DNA from: Symsagittifera roscoffensis | Taxonomy: Eukaryota > Xenacoelomorpha > Acoela > Convolutidae | Direction of reading: 5' to 3' | Length of the DNA stretch: 57,845 nucleotides | Assembly (NCBI RefSeq): GCF_963678635.1 | Contig: NC_087068.1 | Location: 14,764,027 to 14,821,871 of the forward strand | Shown here: positions 23,344 through 33,146 of the stretch, piece after piece | Numbering within the stretch: the stretch's first letter is position 1 | How the letters are laid out: each line of letters starts with the position of its first letter | Made by a program: the position numbers and the translations under genes | The notes under the pieces: generated by a model | The model's input: only the letters and a program-made list of their open reading frames with translations | The model's database searches: none | What the model was told of the DNA's origin: nothing

Positions 23344-25742
23344 GACAAGAAACCGCTCACACAGTTCAACAAAGTTCTGGAAGGGTTAAATCTCCAAAAA
23401 TTGGAGTAAATTGTTTAGAATTTGTTTTAAATCAAAGATTTTGGGTTAAGATAGTAAAATCACGTTTCTTGAATACCTAGCCAAAATATTTTCTCTTGTA
23501 CTGGTCTTGGGAGATTTAACCCTTCTAGAACTTTGTTGGGCTGTATAAGAGGCTTCTTGTGATATGTATTCATCAATTAACGAATAGTTTCAGCGTAATT
23601 CTTGATTTATTAGAAACCAAAATGACGCATTTTGGGTTAAAATTTTGGTTGAGAATTTCGGAGAAAAAATTGCTTCATATTAATTCAGATGGAATCTAAG
23701 CCACTTTTGTTCTCTTCAGTTTTTGTCTAATCTTAACCCAATTTGAGAAAAACGTGTTTGAAAATTCAAGTTTTATTCAATTTGTCCGGATAACTTAAAT
23801 CAGCACTGTACCTAAGTGCATTCATTAATGTATTATTATGTATGAATGCAGCTCTGTATTTATTTAAGGTCCTTTGAAACTTTTTTTGAAAAAATATATC
23901 GAGACCTATAAGGTCAAAACCACTTCGTTTTTTAAACTGCGAAGCCTGGTTATAAGTAAAAAAAGATCAATCATTTCCAAATAGCGAAAAAGATTATGAG
24001 AAAGTACAGCCGGTTCCAGCACCGGTACAACTAATAATTCCGACCAAACTTATCTTTGGCAAAAAATGAAGAGAAATCCAGAAAAAAAATTTTTGCAACA
24101 CTAATTGAAGACGCGACATACAATTTAAATGGTCATTTTCAACCTGATTGATATTATCAGTTTGACAGTGAATGCATTCATGGAACAGTTCAACCACAAA
24201 AGAAAAAACATAGCCAGCAAAAAATGGAAAATGTCAGTGTAGTCAACGAAAACGAAAAACTGACTTATTTTTTTGAAAAATTCTCAACTTTCGAATGCAT
24301 AGAAAAATTCTATGCCCTGAAAGCTCTTCAAAATTCAGGAAATATTTGTAATTAATTGATAAATTTAACCCTATTAGAGAAAACTGGATCAAAAGGTAAT
24401 TTTTTATTCCACTCGAAAATCTGAAAATTCATTTCCACCTACGATAAAAGAATATTATTAACATTTTATCGCGCCATTTCCGCTTTCTTCTAAATAGATA
24501 GCGATATTCTAATCGGAGAGCGTTATTTTCCTCCATTTGATCAATGACTATTAATTAATTTTAAAAGAGTCAAACAGAGAAAAAAATCAAATTTGAGCGT
24601 AAAAACCAAAAAACAAACGCACAGCCAAACTAAAAGTCTTTACTTCGTTCATTGACATTTAAAATTATACTGTCTTAAAGCTCTTTGAATTTTTAGATAA
24701 TTTTAGCTCTTTGAAGTTTCAGCATCCAGAATACCTCTCAAATGACCCTCCAGCCATAAGTCAAACGTTTCCTTCAAAAAACGTATGCTTTTTTGATCAC
24801 GCTAGAAAGTTTTAAATGGTTTCATTCACACCAAGGCGAAGCGGAGCTTCGCTAGTGAATGGAAAATGAGACAATCATAAAAGCGAGAAAGTGAAAACTT
24901 TCGAAAAAAAAGTAAGTAATTAGAAAAACAGTCGGAAAACACAACCACTAGTTTTAAATAAGCTTTTAGCATTTACCAAGCGGCTACTAAGACGAGAACA
25001 AATGGGTACACGCCCATTGAGCCAAAAAATTCCATAAGAAATTGTTGTCCTAAATATTTTTGAGCGAAAAAAAAACAAGGAAAATATACAACTTGCGGAA
25101 ATTACAGGATAAATCAAAAACACTGAAATTATATCTACGATGAAATTTGCTGAAAGAACCAGACAATTTCAACCGTTCTGGCAACTAAGCCGTCAAAGGA
25201 CAAGCAGACAAACTAAAAACCGACCATTCAAAAAAAATTATACTTAAAAAACAAGGTTGGAAGAAGTATCGAAGTTGCTAAGGTTCACTAATAAAGAGAT
25301 TACAGCTTAAAACAAAATTGATTTACTGTTTCAGTCCGAACTTGTAAACGCCTTACACAAAGGCGAGCGGAGCTTCGCGCCACTTGCGATACAACAATCA
25401 TAAAATACATAAGTAAAAACAAAATGAAAAAACGTTGAGAAAACTAGGTATAACAAAATTCAAAATTTCGTATGTCTCGATAGAAGTTAATTCTAGGCAA
25501 ACATGCCAGACATTTGAATACTAAATTAGCAACGGAATAAAACGTGCGAGGAGGAAACAAAGCCGACTATCTTTACGCAGACACAAGTTGAGCCGAAAAA
25601 AAACGCTTTTATAAAATCTTTCAATTGCCCCCAGAAAAAAGAATGAACAACACCTGCACTTGCAATGAAAGTTGCTTACAGGACAAGCAGAATCCGTGAT
25701 GTGACAACTAAGCCTACAAAACTTGAGCAGACAAACTTAGTC
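23344..25742. repeat. 2.4-kb segmental tandem duplication, copy B
   Basis: It begins 'gacaagaaaccgctcacac' and ends 'gagcagacaaacttagtc'. It repeats copy A with scattered substitutions and small indels (roughly 95% by eye). It contains the duplicated right MITE arm ending at 23808, an R1 copy (24205–24665) and the two R2 hairpin motifs (near 24835 and 25365). The break inside the MITE arm suggests unequal exchange or replication slippage at the palindrome. Confidence 0.85.
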
Positions 25743-25880
25743 CCATAATTCAATTTTATACCGAAAAAAAAAATGTTTACAATTGCATGCATACTGAAAA
25801 AAACAAGGTCCGACCGAGACTCTAACCCCAGGGTGCAAGGCTACAGCGTTACCCCTAGGTCAAGTGGGAAAGAACCTGGT
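25743..25880 (-). repeat. tRNA-like SINE head (R2 family)
   Basis: On the minus strand, an A-box-like TTGACCTAGGGGTAACGC and a B-box-like GGTTAGAGTCTC lie ~35 bases apart (25865–25805), continuing into the R2 body that runs leftward into copy B. The stretch 25880–26640 is AT-rich. It contains the 3' flank of the PPP1R7-like gene and nothing that I recognise as a gene. Confidence 0.5.
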
Positions 25881-26638
25881 TAATGTTAATACAAAAGAAG
25901 TGCACAAAAATAAAAATTTGTAAAAAAAAAAAAACAAAGTTGTTTACGGGGAAAGAAGTCTGGCTTCCGATTACAAGACACTTGCTCTCGCAAATGTAAA
26001 TATCCAGGATTTAATGGCTACCCTGAAAAAACTGCTAGCTTCATTGGAAATTATAACTAACCTTGGCAATCGTGGTGAGCGTGTCGATCTAACCGGGACC
26101 TGTTTTGGACTGTTGATCCCGCCATTGGTTCTATCGGCCTCTATATCCTGTTTTGCTCGTCTTAGACTGAAAAAAAAAAAAGATTTTTTTTCGGATGTTC
26201 CATGAATATTTTCATTAGAAACAATGAGCTTCAGATATTAAAATCTGCAGATATATGAACTAACTTTTCTGAAATTGGAGGTTTCTACAATTTATCAAAA
26301 TACACAATATTTCAACCTTTATGTCCTCTAATTTATACAGAGTTTTTCTATTTAATTAATAGAACACGAGTCAACAATCTCTGACTAAACTGTAATGCCT
26401 AGGTAAGAATGGGAAATAGTATGTAAAGGGTATTTTAGTTCGGTCAGCTGCTGATAATTCATTTGCCCTACTACGTTCAAATAAAATGTCAGCATTTTTT
26501 TTTTCAAAACATGCTTCAAACTTTTTAATTGTAACTAATCATTTGGCAGTACTTTTTGACTCGTGCTCTAATAATTAATTGTTTTTCTTTGGATTGGGGA
26601 TGAGACATGTTTTTATATTTGAAGATTCCAACAAGTTG

Positions 26639-26644
26639 TTTATT
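26639..26644 (-). promoter_or_regulatory. Poly(A) signal AATAAA two bases after the PPP1R7-like stop
   Basis: On the minus strand the stop TGA (26649–26647) is followed by two bases and then AATAAA. This is the same ultra-compact arrangement as in the other two genes. Confidence 0.65.
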
Positions 26645-26646
26645 GA

Positions 26647-27588
26647 TCATTTACACCAAGTAGCATCGATCTGTTTGAGTGACTCCGGCATGTTTAGTTT
26701 TATTTTCCGCCTGTATCCTGTCATGTCGCTTTTCTGCACTGGATTTCCTTCCAGGTAAATAGTCTCAATCTTCGTCATTTCTTCACACTCCTTCAGTTGC
26801 CTAATGTCACTTATTTCGTTATCATTCAGCCATAATTCTTCTATCTCAACTAACATAGAGATGTTCTCCAATTTGGAAATCTTGTTATTGCTCAAATCCA
26901 GAACCGTCAATTTAAGATTGCAGTCTAGATTCTCAATAACTTCAATTCCATTATCACTCAAATAGACTTCTTCCAATTCTAGCAATCCTTCAAGACCTGA
27001 AATCTTTACAATGCGATTCTGCTGAACGCTTAGTATTCTCAATTTGCTCAGGTGACCAATATTTTCTAGCACAGATATTTTGTTTCCGCCCAAATATAAC
27101 TCTTCGATATTCACCAAAGTCCCCAAATTTTCGATCTTGCGTATCTTGTTGTTGCCTAGCTCGAGAATTTTCAAGTTTATGAGCGAGTCCAAATTTTCGA
27201 TGGTCGGTATTTTATTTTGGACCAAATAGAGCCTTGTTAGATTGGTCAAAGAAGACAGATTCTGAATTGATGAAATGAAATTGAAAGAAAGATCAAGCTG
27301 GTCTAAATTTATCAACCCTTCTATATTCTCTATTTCTGGAATCTGATTATCATACAGGTCAAGAGACAACAGAGTTGTCAAGGTGTTCAACCCCTCGATC
27401 TTCTTGATCAGATTCTGACGAAGGCACACTGTTTCCACACATTTCAAAACCTCTAAGCCTTGTATCTTTTCAATTCTTTTGTGAGTCAAATCCACTATTT
27501 CATCGTCAGGTTTAATATCAAGTTTTCCGTTCTCCGGATCAGTTAAAGGCGAAGAGTCTCCTTTAGGACTCACATTTATATCATTCAT
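26647..27588 (-). CDS. PPP1R7: PPP1R7/SDS22-like leucine-rich-repeat protein
   Basis: A single uninterrupted 313-codon frame from the ATG at 27588 to TGA at 26649–26647. After a short acidic N-terminus (about 30 residues: SPKGDSSPLTDPENGKLDIK), it is made of about eleven consecutive ~22-residue SDS22-type leucine-rich repeats, of the form LxxLxxLdLsxNxIxxIenL. Examples are LTTLLSLDLYDNQIPEIENI, LINLKILELGNNKIRKIENL and LSKLRILSVQQNRIVKISGL. It closes with an LRR-cap-like segment (IETIYLEGNPVQKSDMTGYR). This matches the length and layout of SDS22 family proteins, which are regulators of nuclear and cytosolic protein phosphatase 1 (established). It is intronless, unlike the other two host genes here. 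The start upstream at TTG is not used. Confidence 0.88.
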   Translation of the reverse strand: MNDINVSPKGDSSPLTDPENGKLDIKPDDEIVDLTHKRIEKIQGLEVLKCVETVCLRQNLIKKIEGLNTLTTLLSLDLYDNQIPEIENIEGLINLDQLDLSFNFISSIQNLSSLTNLTRLYLVQNKIPTIENLDSLINLKILELGNNKIRKIENLGTLVNIEELYLGGNKISVLENIGHLSKLRILSVQQNRIVKISGLEGLLELEEVYLSDNGIEVIENLDCNLKLTVLDLSNNKISKLENISMLVEIEELWLNDNEISDIRQLKECEEMTKIETIYLEGNPVQKSDMTGYRRKIKLNMPESLKQIDATWCK

Positions 27589-27734
27589 TGTTCGAAAACG
27601 AAACAAATGTTAAGACCCACCATGTTTTTCTTTTACTTCTTGTGTCTAGAAATGAATTATCTTGAAATAAAAAAATCCCTGCCAAAGCAGGACCCCCAAA
27701 CCACCGTTTTAACAGATATGAATTGGAAGAGTAA

Positions 27735-28265
27735 AATCATAGGCAAAGCGGAGCTTCGCATCACTTGCAATACGACAAAAACATAAAACTTATGTCAAAA
27801 AAAAGAAAAATGTTAAAGAAAATATGGTCTACCAAAATTTTCGTATTTTTCAATAAAAATTAATTCAAAGCAAAACATTTAAAGGTTAAATTAGCAACAG
27901 AAGAGAACGTACAAAACGTAAACAAAGCCGACAACCTTTGAGCAGACACAAAATTGAGCCGACAAAAAAACTTGTTTTGTAAAAAAAATGTTTTAAGCAC
28001 CCCCTTGAAACTACAATGAACAACACTTGCAATTATACTGAAAATTGTTTACAGCTAAATAAAAATCTGTGATTTGGCAACTAAGCCGACAAAACTTTAG
28101 CAAGCAAAATAAAGTCCCGCCATTCAATTTTTACCTGAAAAAATTCAATTGCATACACATTGAAAAAAAAGTAAAGTCCGGCCGGGACTCAAACCCCCGA
28201 CCTCAGGGTGCAAAAGCGACCACGTTACCTCTAGGCCAAGAGGGAACGAACTTCTACTTTGTTAA
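27735..28265 (-). repeat. tRNA-derived SINE (R2), full-length copy
   Basis: Read on the minus strand it starts with a tRNA-like head at about 28250–28165: A box TTGGCCTAGAGGTAACG and B box GGTTTGAGTCCC, with the spacing of a tRNA. The ~400-bp body follows and the copy ends with the conserved hairpin motif (GCGAAGC…GCTTTGCC) near 27745. It is the best-preserved R2 copy in the window. Confidence 0.7.
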
Positions 28266-28869
28266 AGTTAAATAGTAAAGCAAACAAGATTTGTAAATTG
28301 TAAGAACGTTGTTCACGGGAAAAAAGTTTAGGTCCCGCTTACAGTGATACATTTCTTTACCTCATTTTTATCTCATACAGAAACGTTCATTTTTTTTTGT
28401 TCAAGAGAATGTATTGCTGAGACCTGATTGTCAGAATTCTACAGCAGTATACATAATACATAGCCTCGTTAATCGATGAAGTACAAAAGTAAAAGTATAA
28501 CGTTTTCCGGGACAGCATTTCTACAATCTCGGGTTCTGATAACTTACTTTCTCTTGCATCATCGATGATTTTGATTTAATGGAAACATATTTATGAATAT
28601 GATTAAGAAATCGTACTAACCCACTCTGCAAGGAGTTCCAGGAATGCTCATTCAGCATCACCATTTTTGTTGAGCTTCACCTAATCTCCCATCTTCAATT
28701 TTCTGAAAATCTACACGATTTCAATCATTCCCAAAGCACTCTCATTTTTGCAAAAGACTGCTCGCATATCAGAACAGGGCCCTGAAATTTCTGACTGGAG
28801 ACCGATCTTTCAGCAAATCAATCTTTTAGGATAAAAAGTGATAAATAATTCTTCTAACTTTTAAACGTA
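28266..28869. other. Gene-free AT-rich stretch
   Basis: I see no exon, repeat head or conserved motif here. It separates the PPP1R7-like gene and its upstream SINE from the LINE/LTR block. Confidence 0.4.
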
Positions 28870-29070
28870 ATCAGAAGTCGAAAGTATCATAGTAACCGAG
28901 GTTCCAGTCAGGAGTTCCTTCATCACATTATCCAGTCAAAATCCTCGGAGTTTTCTGGATAAGGAAAAGATAATGATAAAAGGAGACTATTAGTGTTGAT
29001 GTGTTTAAAATTAAACTCGATACGGGTTACGTTTCTTCAATAAGAACACGCAACTCGACACGAGAAAACA
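28870..29070 (+). repeat. LINE 3'-terminal fragment
   Basis: The phrases 'tatcatagtaaccgaggtt', 'agtcaggagt.ccttca', 'cagtcaaaatcctcgga' and 'cttcaataagaacacgcaactcgacacga' are the same, in the same order, as the 3' end of the minus-strand LINE (read from about 53885 down to 53765). This is therefore the 3' tail of another copy of that LINE. It abuts the internal RT fragment at 29071 head-to-tail. Confidence 0.65.
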
Positions 29071-29371
29071 TTTATTAATATACTGTCGAACTCATTGCGC
29101 GTATAGTAAACCTACCCGTCGCGCGTATAGTAAACCTAGTCCTTTTTTTATGGAAGCTCCATCGTAAGGTCAGAAGACGGAACTCAGCAAGGCGATATTG
29201 AAGCCCCACCCCTTTCTGTGGAAACAATTCAGACATTATTCAAACAGTTGGAGTCAAAAATTCACATTTGGTATTTAGATGACGGAAATTTATGGTTGTA
29301 CTCCGGGACTATATGGTTGTACTCCGGGACCTTAAAAACATTCTGAAAACGGAACAAATTTACGACCTGAG
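29071..29371 (+). pseudogene. LINE reverse transcriptase, left part (split by the LTR element)
   Basis: It encodes, across at least two frames, AYSKPSPFF, YGSSIVRSEDGTQQGDIEAP (the G.QQGD box), IWYLDDGNL (the RT catalytic YLDD box) and LRDLKNILKTEQIYDLS. These are consecutive RT motifs of the same LINE as the 52.5–57 kb copies. Two short in-frame tandem duplications are present: 24 bp around 29097–29144 (AYSKP repeated) and 21 bp around 29291–29332 (LWLYSGT repeated). The frame then resumes to the right of the LTR element at 52504 with LNIEKCELCFLGP. Confidence 0.8.
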
Positions 29372-30280
29372 TGTGACATTCGACCAGAATGGACGAAAAT
29401 GCAGATTCGGCAATTTCGAATTATTAGCAGCTAACCTTCCGAAGCAGTTTTGAAGGATTAGCAGTGTTATTGGAACGATTAGTCAAACTGTGAAGGCTGG
29501 AATATTCTGGTGTTTCAAATTTTTAAAATTTCGAAGTATGACGTCATATTTCTGAAAAACGTCAGAATCTGCCATTTTGGAAGAAAACCAGAAAAAATCA
29601 GAACAACAATAATTGCGATAGCGATAACTACGAGAATTGTGAAAGAAAAACAACAACGAATTGCAGAGTCAGCAGAGACCGTTCCGAGTTGCAGAGATTG
29701 TGCCGCTACAATCGTTGCAAGGCCGTTCACAACAACGGTGAAGGGTGGAAAAGCAGCCTTCCGGAAAGAAGACAAGGTTGTTATTTACCCGGATTCAAGA
29801 ATCCGTAGGGGTCTCGGGAATTGGACTCATATCATTTTATACAAACTTTTAGCTTCCTGATTATGTCTTGAATTGAATTTATGTAACATCTGAACTCATT
29901 TTACGACGATGAGAAGCTAGGAGTTGGGGGAAAGGGTTGATCCATCTTCGATGGAGATGATGATTTTTATCTACTGAACAAAAACAATAGTAATATAATA
30001 AGTAGGAGTAGTCCTGTTTTTAGGAGTGACCTCAAGGTCTGGGGATACTGAGACCCAGCCATGAGCTCACTATTTTGCATGTAATTAAGTTAATTTGAGC
30101 GTTCTGGTCGAAGCCGGAGAACAGTAACGTTTTTGTCGACCCGATGTTGAAAAGACCACCAAAAGAACTGGCTTTGGTAAAGACAGTGAAAAGCATGTAG
30201 AGCTCTGTTTAGACGTTGGCCAGTCGTCTTAGAACCTAGCTTAATTTTCCGTCGATATGAACTTCCGGGCGATTGTTACA
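29372..30280 (+). repeat. 5' LTR
   Basis: A direct repeat of 51592–52503. It starts TGTGACATTCGACC, where the 3' LTR has TGTAAAATTCGACC, and ends TTGTTACA. Compared by eye, the first ~315 bases and last ~165 bases differ at roughly 5–6% of positions, while the middle ~420 bases (about 29695–30115) show no difference. An open frame (29510–29860) inside it is present in both LTRs but has no recognised domain. Confidence 0.93.
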
Positions 30281-32922
30281 TAGCTGTTTTTATGGCGCTC
30301 CTGGGTGTTATTCTTTTATAACATCATGACCGACAGAACAGTTAACGAGCACTCCGCGCCGAGCGGATGCTCATAATAACGCCCTATAATAGGCCCTAAC
30401 CGCCGGGGTGGAGGGGTAGTTCGGATCGCGGAAGCCTTCCGGATTCCCGTGAATAGCTTTTTAACCTAGATAAGACCGAAAATTCACGAACCAGGAAGGG
30501 TGGGGGATACGCGGTCCCGTCATCTCCTGAGTGGTCCGTGACCAAAAACACTTGAAGATATATATAAAACCAAACAAAAAGTAATATAGTACCCAAGAAA
30601 AATAAAAAAAAATAAAAAAGATCCGAAAAAAAAAACAAAAATAGTTTAAAAAAAGTAAAAAATCAGTAGAAATCATCCCCCCAGACAAGATGTGATCCGA
30701 CCCTCCCGTTTGTTGTTGATAGATATATTGTTGTTACAGGCATTTATATCAATCAGGATCGTTACGATCATTTTTATAGCCCGTTTGTGAGGCTTGTACT
30801 GCAGGGTTGTTTGAGTATTCAAGCACGTTAATGCTAATTTGCGCTCAATCCGGAGGGTCTGCTGATTTGCGCTCAATCCGGAGGGGTCTTGGGAGAAGAC
30901 TGATCCGGCAAGCAGTACAAGGAGCAACAAGGAGGGGCTCAACGACAACGACAGTCGACTGTTGGGTATCGTTAACAAGTTTTGTATCCCTTTTGGTACA
31001 AAAAATAAGATCTGTGGTGGGCTCGACAGTGCTGCACTGTAGTGACCCTTCACCGAACTGCGAAAATCCGAGTTAAGCACCTTAATTCGGATATTGAACA
31101 AACCCGGAGGGGTATAGTATTACTAATATCTTTACTTATATAGCATATATTAATACTACTATATCGTTTTTCAGTGAAAAACACAGTAGGCGGACCGGTT
31201 TTTAGGGTCAAAATAGCGATATTTTGACCCCCCCACAAACCGCGATTTTTAAAATATCGATATTTTTTGAAACGGAAAAAAGCGCTAAATTAGTGAGTTA
31301 CATCGTAACTGTGCTAGTATAATAGGTAGAAGCGGTTGAGTTTAGTTCAGAAGTGGTTGGAACTATTTTGGTACCAAAAACCGAGTTTTCGCGATTTTTG
31401 AGAAAACGGAACACTATAAAATCAAAGAATTTTTTGAAATTTTTGAGTTAGGACAGTACAAATAGTTGTTCGGTCAACTTCCACTAGTGAATCTACAGGT
31501 TTTAAGACCCGTTTACCGAAAGCCTTCCGGATTACAGAGAAATCGAACTCAACGTGTTTGATTCAGTAGATTCATCAATCCGGAGGTGTCCAGGTAGCAA
31601 TTTTTTTAAAAAATTTTTTCAACTAAAGCGTTCTAGATCGGGTTTTTGGCATTTAACTAGAAAAATATAGGCCTTTTGAGCTCGGATCAATAATTTTTAG
31701 GTTGAAAAGAACAGAATTGCTGAAAAAGTTAGGCGGAACCTATAAGAGAGATATTTCTTGACTTTAGAAAAAAGACGTTTTGGTTAATAACTTTGGAACT
31801 ACTGGACAGATCCAGTAATTCTTGGTACCATTAGATCAGAAATTAGCCGAGCTTACTAATAGGAACAAAAGTTATTCAAAAAAAAAGCGTGAAAATTTTT
31901 TCAGATTGTTTTTAGCAAACTCACCAATTCGGGAGGGTAGACCCCTCACGTTTTATAAAAAAAAATTTGGAAAGCCCTTACACCCCTACCAAAGGGTAGA
32001 AACTGTTGAATAAGGCAATTTTACGCTGTTTTTGAAGAATAGGGAAGGCTAAAGGCACCAGAAAACCTTGATAGAGCCGAAATTAGGCTAGCGATAAGAC
32101 CCTTCACCGTTAGCGTGAATTCTCAAATAAGAGGCTTAACCTCAATGCGGAAGGGTCTAGGGAAGGACCACATACCCTTCCTAGTTGATACAAACAGAAA
32201 AATAGTGAGGGTTGTTAGGTTATTAAGAGACAGGCTAGGAACCAGTGACTGCACTGGTAACTTGCCTTTCAAAAAAGACCAGACCAAAACAAAACAGGTC
32301 CAAACTCGGATATTCGCGACACTAAGTCTAAATTAAAAAAAAGCAGTTTGTAACTCATTGGTGTGGATTGAAATCCAAAACGTTTTTGAGAAAAGTGACT
32401 GCCCTGAAGATTTTAGTAGGTCTAGCTCGGGCAGTCCGAAGGCAGATAGGTAACACAGGACTCGGTGGGTGCAATAAACGCCCACTTGAGAAAATTACTG
32501 CCTTCAAGTTTTGTCTGTTTGGTGCAGCACCAATTAGGCAAAGCTCTTTTTTTGTAAAAACAAGTACGACTATTGTACTGCGACCGACTAAAAGTACAAT
32601 ACACATACGTTTTTCATAGAATTCATATATTTTGTTATATCTGGTTTTAAATCAACAGTTTGTGCTCGATTGGGTAGGGAATACACTATCTTTTAAATTG
32701 ACTGATATCATCATACTGTGCTAGTTCTCAAATCTTAATCGATTATTGTGAATAAGTTGGTTGTAAATACGCTCTGCCGTGGTAACATACAAGGATTCGT
32801 GGTCACTATTTAATAGAAACTTTCGGAATTTATTGTGTTGTGTTATTATTATCAGTAGTCAGATCAAAAAGACACTAACAATCGAACTGAGTGTATAGAT
32901 AGTAAGAAGTGATAAAGTGAAA
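30281..32922 (+). other. Long non-coding leader of the LTR element
   Basis: About 2.6 kb lie between the LTR and the first gag-like codon, without a convincing ORF. It holds repeated short motifs: AATCCGGAGGG/G-type at 30847, 30876, 31577 and, variant, 31103 and 32145, and the reverse-oriented GCCTTCCGGATT at 30434 and 31521. One clear stem is AGACCCTTC (32097–32105) with GAAGGGTCT (32150–32158). Packaging, dimerisation or internal translation signals are possible roles, but this is inference. Confidence 0.5.
30293..30307 (+). promoter_or_regulatory. Candidate primer-binding site
   Basis: TGGCGCTCCTGGGTG lies 12 bp after the 5' LTR. It starts with the TGG expected to pair with a tRNA CCA end. 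The 12-bp gap is larger than usual and I cannot name the tRNA. Confidence 0.4.
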
Positions 32923-33120
32923 ATGAGTCTAGACAAAACAAGAATACCTAAACGAGGTAATAGATCTAGGAAATTCATACCTGAAAAGCAAAGAAAAGCA
33001 ATGACCGACCCTTTTGTGGAACGGATCACACGAAGCCGGACCGACAAAGGGGAGACGGTTTCAGGCAGAATGGTTGAAACCAGGAGCAACAGTCCTCAGA
33101 AGAGCGAAAAGCTAGGCTAG
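32923..33120 (+). CDS. Gag N-terminal segment (basic)
   Basis: It opens with ATG at 32923 (MSLDKTRIPKRG) and is rich in Arg and Lys, as expected at a Gag N-terminus. The frame ends at 33120. The neighbouring frame picks up before that with QSSEERKARLEVEVHPDQAM and runs into the 33147 ORF. A frameshift near 33080 therefore probably splits one original gag frame. Confidence 0.5.
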   Translation: MSLDKTRIPKRGNRSRKFIPEKQRKAMTDPFVERITRSRTDKGETVSGRMVETRSNSPQKSEKLG

Positions 33121-33146
33121 AAGTAGAGGTCCATCCGGACCAGGCC

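Noticed and set aside
28165-28250. A genuine tRNA gene
   Set aside because: A and B boxes fit, but the acceptor and T stems do not pair properly and the sequence continues into the R2 SINE body.
29510-29860. Open frame of 116 codons inside both LTRs, a possible LTR-encoded protein
   Set aside because: No recognised domain or start context. The part that is identical between LTRs is explained by the conversion tract, and an antisense frame of similar length exists. Composition looks like chance.
32355-32619. Overlapping sense and antisense ORFs in the leader (83 codons each)
   Set aside because: They mirror each other because of local inverted motifs (for example GGTGCAGCACC). No protein-like conservation or start context.
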